From: Candidatus Thorarchaeota archaeon
GTDB lineage: Archaea > Asgardarchaeota > Thorarchaeia > Thorarchaeales > Thorarchaeaceae
Reading direction: 5' to 3'
NCBI GenBank assembly: GCA_016933575.1
Contig: JAFGAR010000028.1
Span: 220,530 to 284,529 of the forward strand
DNA: 64,000 nt
Position 1 is the first letter of the stretch; every line of letters starts with the position of its first letter. A model generated the notes under the pieces. That model was not told the DNA's origin and did no database searches. It saw only the letters and a list, made by a program, of their open reading frames with translations. Of this stretch, positions 34,727 to 44,012 are shown piece by piece. The position numbers were made by a program, and so were the translations under genes.

Positions 34727-36430
34727 TCATTTCTCCTTTAGAGAAACAAATCCTCGTTTATGCAACTCAGCGAAGACTTTGACAAGCACGCTGGGCTGCA
34801 CTCCCATTGCATTTGATATACTCTGGATAGTTACTTCACCATCAACGAACTTCAATATTTCTTCTAGGTTGGCATAGAGTGCCAGTGTTTCTTCATCAGT
34901 CTCCTTGATTAATGTTGGTACGTCATCTATTGAAACTCTAAGCTGGCAATCGATTGCATCCAATCTCTTGAGAAGATGAATGGCTCCAAGGATTAATTCG
35001 GGACCTTTTCCAGGTGCCAGACGAGCCATCGTAATTGACCCATCCAATCGGGTCCACACAGCTTCGAGGAAATCCCCAACAGAAGCGTGTTCAAACCTGT
35101 CCCAGACAAGAGCTCGTTTTTGCCGTGGGGCTACTCTTTTTGGTATGTCTTCTGGAGGAAGTGTTGCCAGTAATTTTATGGTGAAGAGAGGCGACCTGAA
35201 CAGGTCAGTCGGATCTTCCGAGACCTCAGGAACCTCATCAGTGAACAACTCTGGGAGGAATGAGAATCGTGTACGAAGAGACTCTACATCAGCATCCTTT
35301 CCAGTGATTAGAGTAAAGACATATTCATCACGTTCAATCGTAATATAGCTCAGATCACCCGTTCTGAAGACCGAGGTCTCTGCGGATTTAGAGGTATCAA
35401 TCCTGAAGGAGGTTATAGCGGCGACAATGTTTGGGGACATTTCAAGAAATCGTGAACGCTCCTGATAGTAGTAGCTATACGCAGCTTCACCAGTTCGTTT
35501 ATCCACAACAAAGAAGGCTTGATGTCCGATGTCTTCTTCGACCTCTTCTTTTTCCTCTAGCAGTTCGCTCTCCAGGTCCTCAAGTATCCACTTCTCACGG
35601 GCAAGTTCAGGATGTACATCACTGAAACCACCGTAAGCCATCACCGAGAGAAGAAGCGACATGGGTTTGGGTGAAACAGAATCGCACAGATCAACACCAT
35701 AACGTATCTCAAGGTCACGTGTAGTATCAAGATCCCTATCAGAACCAGGTACAACAATGATTCTTGCAGCAGACTCACTTCGAAGGCGCAAGACTACTTC
35801 TTGGATTGTATCACCCGCAGACATCTTAGAGTTCACAACTAGTGCAAATACATCCACTGATGACAGAAGTTCATTCCAGGCGATTTTGATAAGTTCTTTG
35901 AACGACATTTGGATTGCCTTGACTGAGAAGGGACCGATAGCTATAGAGTCAGTCAGTACACTTCCGTTAGGCCGCTTGATGGACATTAGAGAATCAACTG
36001 CAATTGCTGACATGTTATCAGCAAATGATTCTGATTGTGTCACGAAACAGATTCTCAAGGGAGTTCGCAACTCAGCCTCAGCGTCTTCAATAAAATCACC
36101 TTTGAAATCTCGAACTGAAGAGGTGTCTACTTCCTTTGTCACAATTTTCTGTACAGATTGAATTCTAGTTATCTCATCATCAGAAAAAACATCAGAGTCA
36201 CTTATAGTAATGATAATCGTTACATCATTTATCTTACCAATTGCTACTGCGTGTTGATGTACCTTGGTGAGTATGAATGGTTGAGTTGATTCTTCTTGGA
36301 CTAATGTGTAGTATTCTTCAACTACTGTCAGTAGAAAATCTTCTGACAATTCCTCTTTCATGAATGATAGTGATGCAAGTACCTTAGACCCAAGCAAGTC
36401 ATAGAGGAGTGTACTAGCTATCACGACCAT
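34727..36430 (-). CDS. Probable pseudo-GTPase paralog: longin-like / degenerate G domain / longin-like / wHTH
   Basis: Order of segments parallels the 650-aa neighbour; QAFFVVDKRTGEAAYSYYYQE..SYITIERDEYVFTLIT longin-like; RICFVTQSESFADN in place of P-loop; C-term VTIQSISNAMGVQPSVLVKVFAELHKRGFV wHTH. Confidence 0.6.
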   Translation of the reverse strand: MVVIASTLLYDLLGSKVLASLSFMKEELSEDFLLTVVEEYYTLVQEESTQPFILTKVHQHAVAIGKINDVTIIITISDSDVFSDDEITRIQSVQKIVTKEVDTSSVRDFKGDFIEDAEAELRTPLRICFVTQSESFADNMSAIAVDSLMSIKRPNGSVLTDSIAIGPFSVKAIQMSFKELIKIAWNELLSSVDVFALVVNSKMSAGDTIQEVVLRLRSESAARIIVVPGSDRDLDTTRDLEIRYGVDLCDSVSPKPMSLLLSVMAYGGFSDVHPELAREKWILEDLESELLEEKEEVEEDIGHQAFFVVDKRTGEAAYSYYYQERSRFLEMSPNIVAAITSFRIDTSKSAETSVFRTGDLSYITIERDEYVFTLITGKDADVESLRTRFSFLPELFTDEVPEVSEDPTDLFRSPLFTIKLLATLPPEDIPKRVAPRQKRALVWDRFEHASVGDFLEAVWTRLDGSITMARLAPGKGPELILGAIHLLKRLDAIDCQLRVSIDDVPTLIKETDEETLALYANLEEILKFVDGEVTIQSISNAMGVQPSVLVKVFAELHKRGFVSLKEK

Positions 36431-36486
36431 GAGACCTCTCGAAAGTTCCCTAATACTGTATGCTATTCTATGGAGCTGCGTATTGA

Positions 36487-37782
36487 TTAATCAACCTTGT
36501 TTGCCTTTCTCCTTTTCACTAGCTCTTCAAATGGAATCATCCCTCTCATGAAACACTGATAATCGGATGTAGTCCATGAGGAATTATAATCCATGACATC
36601 AGAGCCTCCACCTGATGAGATCTTAGGGAGATCAGAAATGGCTTCGAACACACTGATTGGATGAGAGAGACCATTCTCTTCAGGCTGGGCACTCTCTCTT
36701 GTTTTCCGTGACACAATTCGAGCGAAGCAGCTATCCGGTTTCTCAATAACTTCATTATTCCTATTTGCTAGAATGAATACACGCTTTCTACGTTGAGGTA
36801 CTCCGTATTCTTCTGCATGTAAGAGGAATGCTCTGGTCCGGTATCCTTCCTTCTCAAATGAATCTAATAGAGACTCCAATACTCTTCCGTGTTGCATCCA
36901 TCGTATACCTGGAACATTCTCTAGGATCACATTCTCAGGTTGCAGAGTATGGATTAACTCTATCATTTTAAACACGAGAGAATTACGTGAATCTGTGTGA
37001 TTCCACTTTCCTGCAGTCGAGAAGCCTTGACAAGGGGGACCACCTGCTAGTAAGTTCAATGTCCGTCCATGCAGTTCTGTTTCAATGATGTGGATAAGTT
37101 CTATAATGCCTTCTATGCTTGAGAGGTCGAGTTGTTTAGTCAATGTGTGTGGATGATTATATCGATACGTCTCGCACATGTGGGCATTGAAATCGGAAGC
37201 TAGAACAATTCGATGACCTGTTGCCTGCAGACCTTCGGATAGACCCCCAGCTCCACAAAAGACATCAACGCTCAAACCTTTCTTTCTAATCCTGTCGCTA
37301 ACCGCTCTTGCAAGAAGAGGCGGTACTGCATTCCCTATCTGTTTGAACCGCGAACTAAAACTTCCAAGGAATCTATATGAATCAGGAAAGGACTGTAACC
37401 GCGCAGCCTCTCGTTGAGATATTAGTCGGTCTTGCATTGGGTGAATAAAGGAACCGTTCCCAGGTCTGTTGAAATAGGTATTTACCGTGTAGGAGGGCAG
37501 GTTACCATCCAGTCGCCCGTAGTAGGTGGTACGTCCACCAGAATTTTTAATTTGAGTAAGGCGAGCTGATTTTGCGATAGTTGCTTCAGGTATGTCCTTC
37601 CAATTGCCGCCAGATGGTACAGATTGTAAAATCTCCATATCAAGTTCGCTGAGTGTAGAGCAAATGTGATTGAATAGAATCTTCTCTAGTTCAAGTTTCT
37701 GTTCAGAAGTAGAGATAGTACCATTATTCACACACAGTGTTTTACGACATGCTTTGAAAGTCTTTCCACAACAGATCTTCAA
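36487..37782 (-). CDS. C5-cytosine DNA methyltransferase, circularly permuted
   Basis: Motif IX/X (REAARLQSFPDSYRF, QIGNAVPPLLA) precede motif I (VDVFCGAGGLSEG), IV (GGPPCQGFS), VI (ENVPG), VIII (QRRKRVF) in one ORF; TTG start. Confidence 0.88.
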   Translation of the reverse strand: MKICCGKTFKACRKTLCVNNGTISTSEQKLELEKILFNHICSTLSELDMEILQSVPSGGNWKDIPEATIAKSARLTQIKNSGGRTTYYGRLDGNLPSYTVNTYFNRPGNGSFIHPMQDRLISQREAARLQSFPDSYRFLGSFSSRFKQIGNAVPPLLARAVSDRIRKKGLSVDVFCGAGGLSEGLQATGHRIVLASDFNAHMCETYRYNHPHTLTKQLDLSSIEGIIELIHIIETELHGRTLNLLAGGPPCQGFSTAGKWNHTDSRNSLVFKMIELIHTLQPENVILENVPGIRWMQHGRVLESLLDSFEKEGYRTRAFLLHAEEYGVPQRRKRVFILANRNNEVIEKPDSCFARIVSRKTRESAQPEENGLSHPISVFEAISDLPKISSGGGSDVMDYNSSWTTSDYQCFMRGMIPFEELVKRRKANKVD

Positions 37783-37797
37783 TATCTAAACTTCAAA

Positions 37798-40014
37798 CTA
37801 GGATAGTTCAGAAAAAGCTCTAAGGATTCGACGGCATTCCTCATCGGGGGCTCTACGGTATCGAAGTATCAATTCTACTTCTTTATTATTGAATCCATAG
37901 AGGGAGAAGACAACAGCTTCCAAATTTGGAGAGGGACGGGTCGGATCGGATTTCTGTTTAGCTACTTCTTTTAACATCAAATTTCGGAGACCTCGTTGTT
38001 CTCTCCACGGTAGTATGATTGGGAGATTCTGGAGTTCGCGAATGGACACATGGTTATTGGAATTACTGACCTGAAATCTCCAATTCAATAATTCCGAATT
38101 CAAAAGACCGAGGACAAAGTCAAGCGTTTTAGCATCAGGAGGTGTTACAAGGAGATAGTTACATGAATTAGCCAAGATGGTAGGAGGCGAAATGGATGCA
38201 AATTTCAGTCGCCATCTCTGACCCATATTTGAAACCTGTTGACACGCAATTCGATTCATCCCTATGTGATTGGCACGTTCAGAACTATTAAGGCGGTTAA
38301 GAAATTCATCAAGATTAACAAATTGAGATTCATGAGTGCTTTCTAGTTGAGTAAAACGTGAGATATTAGATCCACGGACTAATCTAATACCTGTGTTATT
38401 CGAAGTCATGAACTTCTTATCAATAGTAAGGTCCAATTCTCCACGACGAATAAGCACTGATTCCAGAGAGAGCAAGCTGGGATGAGTGTGCATTTTTCTT
38501 AGGAGCTTAAACCCAGAGGCATCAATCCGGGGAATTACTAGGGATGCTCCCATAGACCTTGAGATGTCATCTAGAGATATCTTGAAACTATCGCGTTTCG
38601 TAGAAACCCGACAAATAGGCTGGTTGAATCCAATATCAATGGACTCTGTCGTACCACCTCTTGTAAAGGTGAGAATTGAAACGGATTGTGTCACATTGGG
38701 GAAGATTCGGGATGTTTCGGGAAATTCATCAATACTCTCTAATGAATTGTGTAAGAGGAGGTTTCTTCTGAGAGCTTGAGCTGAAATATCACATAGGATG
38801 TTAGAAGGCACAATGCAGCCAATTTTGCCACCTTCTTTTATGAGTTGCAAAGCTCGCTCAATGAAGAGCTGGTAGGTATTTACAGTGTAGCTGGTGGAAA
38901 GTGGGTATTCGTTAGATTTTCGAAAGAAGTGGAGGAGTCTCTTTATTTCATCCTTGTATGCGACATAAAGATCTGTATGAATCTCTTTGTCCCCTTGAAG
39001 GAGACGTTCTCTCATGAACTCTGCAAGGTTTGGCTTTAACCGTTCATAAGGTGGATTCATGATAATGAAATCGAAACCACCATTATCTCTATTGAAGACC
39101 TCTGGAAATTCCTCCTTCCACTCAAAGGGATACCTGTTTTTAAGATTCGTGAAGTATTTCTGATTCTCAGAAAGTCCATCTAGACCGTATCTTGAAATTA
39201 GCGAGTTCCCATTCCTAAGTGCGGCTTTCAAATGAATTCTACTGAGTGACGAGGATTTTGGGGCATTTATTAATTTCAACGAAATATTCGCTACTTCTAT
39301 TGCACCAGAATCAAGATCGACACCATAGAGTGATGGTCCAACATTCTCAAAGAGATTATTCAAATCGGGTACGGATGAGCCAGTAGTTGTAGCTACTTTA
39401 ATTCCCTGTTCCACTGCATCTTGAAGAGCTAAGGATGTTGATATTAGAAATGCCCCAGTACCACAGGCGGGATCTAGAATTTTAAGCGACAAGATGTCTT
39501 GAATTGCTGGAAGACCTTTTTTCTTAATCTTCGAAATAAAGGTCTTTAATCGTGGTTCCAGTGTCAATGATACAATGTAATCCGCAACGATGAATGGTGT
39601 GTAGTATGCTCCAAGTGACCTCTGTCTGGATGGCTTCTTTTGAGATACTGGCAGTCGATACGATCCAATAGAGTGAAGCCTTCCTAAAAGATCAACAAAG
39701 TCCCGAATTGAGAGACCTTCAATTTGCGCTCGTATATCCAGAGTGGTATTGTTGATCATCTCCTGAACAAGATCAATGACCTGGTTTTTGTCAAGGCCTC
39801 TTCGCTCTCCTTCATAGGATAGAGATGTACATGCCAGCTCCTCAGATTCAGGCCCGGAGTGACTGCGTTCTAATCTGCCTCTTAAGACCCAATTCAAGGC
39901 GGAAAGTCTAGATGCGTCGATTGTCATTCTTGTGTCATCAGACGAAATGCTTGTAGCATAATGATGGAAACCACTAATAATTGCCCATGCAAGAGTATCC
40001 AAATCGGTTTCCAT
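37798..40014 (-). CDS. Adenine-specific DNA methyltransferase (Eco57I/TaqI-like, with specificity domain)
   Basis: LGAYYTPFIVADYIV, ILDPACGTGAFLIS, FIIMNPPYERLK; TaqI-like C-terminal domain; ATG 40014 preceded by AGGAG preferred over 40035. Confidence 0.85.
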   Translation of the reverse strand: METDLDTLAWAIISGFHHYATSISSDDTRMTIDASRLSALNWVLRGRLERSHSGPESEELACTSLSYEGERRGLDKNQVIDLVQEMINNTTLDIRAQIEGLSIRDFVDLLGRLHSIGSYRLPVSQKKPSRQRSLGAYYTPFIVADYIVSLTLEPRLKTFISKIKKKGLPAIQDILSLKILDPACGTGAFLISTSLALQDAVEQGIKVATTTGSSVPDLNNLFENVGPSLYGVDLDSGAIEVANISLKLINAPKSSSLSRIHLKAALRNGNSLISRYGLDGLSENQKYFTNLKNRYPFEWKEEFPEVFNRDNGGFDFIIMNPPYERLKPNLAEFMRERLLQGDKEIHTDLYVAYKDEIKRLLHFFRKSNEYPLSTSYTVNTYQLFIERALQLIKEGGKIGCIVPSNILCDISAQALRRNLLLHNSLESIDEFPETSRIFPNVTQSVSILTFTRGGTTESIDIGFNQPICRVSTKRDSFKISLDDISRSMGASLVIPRIDASGFKLLRKMHTHPSLLSLESVLIRRGELDLTIDKKFMTSNNTGIRLVRGSNISRFTQLESTHESQFVNLDEFLNRLNSSERANHIGMNRIACQQVSNMGQRWRLKFASISPPTILANSCNYLLVTPPDAKTLDFVLGLLNSELLNWRFQVSNSNNHVSIRELQNLPIILPWREQRGLRNLMLKEVAKQKSDPTRPSPNLEAVVFSLYGFNNKEVELILRYRRAPDEECRRILRAFSELS

Positions 40015-40116
40015 AATGACTCCTCTATAGGTCATAACGAGTCCCAGAAAGATGTTGTGTTTGAAAGGTCTGTCTATGCCAGCGGAAATAATAGGAAGCT
40101 TGTACTTCTACAGAGT

Positions 40117-40905
40117 ATGGTTTCAGAGAGTGAGATTGCAGAGTATGAACTAATGGCTTCAGACTTCTGGCCTGCTAAAGAAGTGCACATGTATCGCAGA
40201 TGGATTCTCTTTTGGGATAATGGTATCACTTGGAGGGCTAATAGTGTACTACCATATGGAGGCTTAGATGGCATTACGCTTGATGAAGCAATAGAGTATG
40301 TTATCGAATTCTACCAGACAAGACGCACTCCTCCAGCATTCAAATTAACAGATGCCTGCCGTCCAGAAGGATTGGATGCAGCCCTCACTCAAAAAGGATT
40401 TACGAAACATATGATCACTCTTTTTCAAACAGCTCAAATCGGTGAAATTTCCTGTTCAATCCCCCGCATTGAAGTTGATATCTTTCAAGTGACTGAGCAA
40501 TCTCTTACAGACCTGTTCTACAAAACTGGCTTTGAAAAGAAGATGATAGATGTAAGAAGAGGCATTATTGAGAGAATCGAGGGTCACAAGTGCATTGCAA
40601 GAGTGAAAATACACGGGAATATTGCAGGGTTAGGTCTGGGGGTTGTTCAGGATGAATGGCTGGGTCTATTTTCAATAAGGACACTCCCTGAGTATCGAGG
40701 AAAGGGTGTTGCTTGGTCTGTGACATGTGCCCTTGCTATCTGGGCAGAGGATCTCGGTGCAAAGAATGCCTTCCTTCAAGTTGAAGCAGAAAACAAACCA
40801 GCAATTGCCTTGTACGAATCTATGGGTTTTGAAACCCTGTATGAGTACTGGTATCGAATCTTAGAGAATGAACCGGGTAGTCACATCACGAGTACTCACT
40901 GCTAG
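40117..40905 (+). CDS. GNAT-family acetyltransferase
   Basis: IRTLPEYRGKGVAWSVTCALAIWAEDLGAKNAFLQVEAENKPAIALYESMGFE; start inferred (ORF open from 39961). Confidence 0.8.
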   Translation: MVSESEIAEYELMASDFWPAKEVHMYRRWILFWDNGITWRANSVLPYGGLDGITLDEAIEYVIEFYQTRRTPPAFKLTDACRPEGLDAALTQKGFTKHMITLFQTAQIGEISCSIPRIEVDIFQVTEQSLTDLFYKTGFEKKMIDVRRGIIERIEGHKCIARVKIHGNIAGLGLGVVQDEWLGLFSIRTLPEYRGKGVAWSVTCALAIWAEDLGAKNAFLQVEAENKPAIALYESMGFETLYEYWYRILENEPGSHITSTHC

Positions 40906-40990
40906 AGTCAGTCTTTAAAGGAAATTAGAATGTATCTTGAGTACAAAGGATGAACATGGAATCATACCTTGTGATAAATGATTGACAATT

Positions 40991-41040
40991 TGGTCACTGT
41001 GATGGTCATTATTGACCAGAAAGTCAATAGATAGTGACCA
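40991..41040. promoter_or_regulatory. Nested operator-like element of four TGGTCA/TGACCA half-sites upstream of tldD
   Basis: TGGTCA 40991, TGGTCA 41003, TGACCA 41013, TGACCA 41035; inner palindrome TGGTCA-TTAT-TGACCA; outer TGGTCACT..AGTGACCA. Confidence 0.6.
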
Positions 41041-41085
41041 GTTGAGGATAGTATAGATTATAAAATTGACAGAGGTTTCAGACTA

Positions 41086-42513
41086 ATGTTAGACAATCTA
41101 CATGAATGTGTCCGCATTGGAGAAGATCTTGGTGCTGATTTTGTCGAAGCTCGATTTGACGATCTCACATTGAGAACACTCCAACGGATCAATGATATCT
41201 GGCAAGATATCCAGTTCAAATCGCGTATGGGATTTGCAGTCACAGCATATGTCGACGGAATATCTGGATTTTCGTTTACGCCAAGCTCTGACAAGAAGGA
41301 TATCCGCTTAGCTGCAGAGAATGCATACAAAATGGCTAAAGCATCCTCACGTGCTGCAAAGCTGAAGTTGCCTTTTGATGGCAGAGATCCTGTAAAGAGT
41401 AAGAAATCAGATACTCTATCAGTAAAAGTGCACCCAAAGGATAGGGACTTAACACACAAAATCGATATTGTCAATAGAGAGATCGATGCTGCACGGGAAT
41501 ATGGAGAAAACATTCGAAACGTGAGAGGACTATGGGGAGAGCTCTATGGACCAAAGATGTTTGTGAATAGTGATGGCTCAGAAATTGACTGGGAATTTCT
41601 TGTTACAGATTTGCGGATCATGGTAACCTCAAAGACAGATTCTGGTGCAATGGTAATTGGTGCAGAATCTTATGGAGGTACTGTTGGACTAGAGGCCTAT
41701 GAAACAGGAGAACATACACCAGAGGTTATGGGAGAGAAAGCTGGGAAGAATGCAAAAGAGCAGCTACAGGCAAAAGCATGCCCAGCAGGCAAATTCAAAG
41801 CCCTAGTTGAAGAGGAGCTTGTTGGTGTACTAGCACACGAATCTTTTGGGCACTTGAGTGAAGCGGACTTCATTGTCACGGGATCATCGCCTCTTTCTGA
41901 ACGATTGGGTCAAACTCTTGGGACTGAACATGCTTCTATCATTGATGGTGGTATTCCAGATATTAAGAAATACGGAGGCCTCTGGCTTCCCTACGACGAT
42001 CAGGGAACACCCTCAAATCAAACAACCGTACTTGATAGAGGTGTAGTACGTCATTTTCTACATAACCGAGGAACTGCAAAGAAACTCAATCAAGAACCAA
42101 CCGGTAATGCAAGAGCTGTGAGTTTTGTGTTTCCGCCAATTCCACGAATGACAAACACCTACTTTCTCCCGGGAGAACTTACTGAAGACGAAGCTATTGA
42201 ACAACTTGGAACAGGTGTTTTCGCGATTCAATCATCTGGTGGACAGGTCGAAGGAGATGGTAGTTTTCTATTCAAAGCAATCAGAGGGTATTGGGTAGAG
42301 AACGGTGAGATAAAATATCCAATAAGAGAAGTCGCATTGTCTGGGAATATCATCGAGTTGCTATCACATGTAGAGGGAGCAACAAAAGAACTGAAACTCT
42401 CAGCTGGATACTTCGGTGGATGTGGAAAAGGAGAGCAATTCCCACTCCCAGTTGGAGACGGAGGACCAAAGCTTGTCATTGATAATGTCACATTTGGAGG
42501 AGAAGCGCAGTAA
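41086..42513 (+). CDS. tldD: TldD-like metalloprotease
   Basis: LAHESFGHLSEADFI metal motif; full TldD-like length; followed by tldE. Confidence 0.85.
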   Translation: MLDNLHECVRIGEDLGADFVEARFDDLTLRTLQRINDIWQDIQFKSRMGFAVTAYVDGISGFSFTPSSDKKDIRLAAENAYKMAKASSRAAKLKLPFDGRDPVKSKKSDTLSVKVHPKDRDLTHKIDIVNREIDAAREYGENIRNVRGLWGELYGPKMFVNSDGSEIDWEFLVTDLRIMVTSKTDSGAMVIGAESYGGTVGLEAYETGEHTPEVMGEKAGKNAKEQLQAKACPAGKFKALVEEELVGVLAHESFGHLSEADFIVTGSSPLSERLGQTLGTEHASIIDGGIPDIKKYGGLWLPYDDQGTPSNQTTVLDRGVVRHFLHNRGTAKKLNQEPTGNARAVSFVFPPIPRMTNTYFLPGELTEDEAIEQLGTGVFAIQSSGGQVEGDGSFLFKAIRGYWVENGEIKYPIREVALSGNIIELLSHVEGATKELKLSAGYFGGCGKGEQFPLPVGDGGPKLVIDNVTFGGEAQ

Positions 42514-42528
42514 AGGAGTTGATCATGA

Positions 42529-43923
42529 ATGAACTATGATGAAATAAAAGACGAATTACTTGCTGCGACAGATTCAGGTCTCAAATACGCAAAATCCCTT
42601 GACAGTAAGTCTGATTTTGAAATTTTTGTGTTCTTCCAGAATAAAATTAGTGCGAATATCAATCAAGGAATTGTAACCGCAAAGGATGGAGCAGTGGCAG
42701 GTACAGCAGTACGTGCCAACAATGGAAAGCGAGTCGGATTTGCTGTAGCCAGTGGCGTAGGAGTAGACAGAGTAAAACTTGTAGCGAAAGAGGCACTGTC
42801 AATCATACAATCGGTAAAGGTTGAGGATGATAGATTCGAAAGTTTTGCTGAACCAAAATCTCCTGGAAAAGAAGGAGCGCGCTCTGATGATATTTTCGCG
42901 CTTGAAACTGGAGATCTCATCAAAAGCTGTGAATCTATGATTGATGAGGCACGTGCTGTTGATGAGAGGGTCAAGGTTGTATCAGCTGAAGTAGAAGCCG
43001 AATGGGGCGGCTATGCTGTAGGTAATACTCAAGGCATCTTGCAAGCAACAAGAAGCTGCGTGAACGACTGCCAAGTAAGTGTCTATGCAATCGAAGGAGA
43101 AGAACGTAGAGGAGCATCTGATTTTGATATTTCAAGGGATCGACTCTATGACATTAAAGGATTGGGTGAGAATGCAGCTAAATATGCAGTTAGTCTGCTA
43201 GGGGCAAAGAAGCTGGACATTACAGCAAAGATGCCAACAATTTGGACTGAACTCCCGGCAGGCTTGTACATTCTATCTAGCTTAGCACAATCTGCAGTTG
43301 GTAGACCAGTGGTAGACGGCGTTTCACCTCTATGCGATAGAATTGGAGATTCAATTGCACACAAGGACCTCACAATCATAGATGATGGACAGAGTCCAAA
43401 AAGCCCAGGAACGCAATCAATAGATGCCGAAGGTCTACCACAAAGAGTGAATCCAATCATCGAAAAAGGTGTATTGAAGAATTTCTTATTTGATAGCTAC
43501 TTCGGCAAAGCATTTGGCCTGGAATCAACTGGAAATTGCGCTCGTGGCGGTGGTGCATTTGGAGGTTCAACTCCATATGAGAATAGACCTAGCGTTTCAA
43601 CTAAATGGTTAGAGGTCAATGCTGGAAAGAAATCTGAAGAGAATATCATTTCATCAATCGATGGTAAAGCAATCCTGATTAGAGACTTTCCACTTGGTAT
43701 CTTCCATTCAAGTGTCGAGACTGGTGAATTCTCGTGTGTCGCTGGTTCTGCATATCTCGTAGAGAATGGTGAATTGAAGGGATCTGTTCAACCAGTTTCA
43801 ATTGCAGGTAACTACTATGAGGGTTTCAAGAATCTCAGAGAGATTGCAAGCAATCAGACAATGCTTCCTTGGGGAATCTCTGTGCCAACTCTGGTCTTCG
43901 ATGGCTTCTCTGTGGTTGGGTAG
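42529..43923 (+). CDS. tldE: TldE/PmbA-like protein
   Basis: Adjacent to tldD; ARGGGAFGGSTPYENRPSV and EFSCVAGSAYLVENGEL PmbA-like segments. Confidence 0.85.
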   Translation: MNYDEIKDELLAATDSGLKYAKSLDSKSDFEIFVFFQNKISANINQGIVTAKDGAVAGTAVRANNGKRVGFAVASGVGVDRVKLVAKEALSIIQSVKVEDDRFESFAEPKSPGKEGARSDDIFALETGDLIKSCESMIDEARAVDERVKVVSAEVEAEWGGYAVGNTQGILQATRSCVNDCQVSVYAIEGEERRGASDFDISRDRLYDIKGLGENAAKYAVSLLGAKKLDITAKMPTIWTELPAGLYILSSLAQSAVGRPVVDGVSPLCDRIGDSIAHKDLTIIDDGQSPKSPGTQSIDAEGLPQRVNPIIEKGVLKNFLFDSYFGKAFGLESTGNCARGGGAFGGSTPYENRPSVSTKWLEVNAGKKSEENIISSIDGKAILIRDFPLGIFHSSVETGEFSCVAGSAYLVENGELKGSVQPVSIAGNYYEGFKNLREIASNQTMLPWGISVPTLVFDGFSVVG

Positions 43924-44012
43924 TTCAAGACGAATGGGGGCTCGTTTTGAGTCTCCAATTCTCTTTATTGTCCATGAGTCAGAAGAATGGCGTTAAACAA
44001 TTGCCTAATATT

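Noticed and set aside
39961-40116. N-terminal extension of the GNAT ORF
   Set aside because: Overlaps the start of the adenine MTase gene on the opposite strand and lacks conservation-like features; ATG 40117 precedes the plausible domain.
41058-41513. Minus-strand 151-aa ORF overlapping tldD
   Set aside because: Antisense to a well-supported TldD coding sequence; composition typical of a shadow ORF.
43869-44012. N-terminal extension of the DJ-1-like ORF into tldE
   Set aside because: Overlaps the tldE 3' end in another frame; signal peptide begins after 44013.
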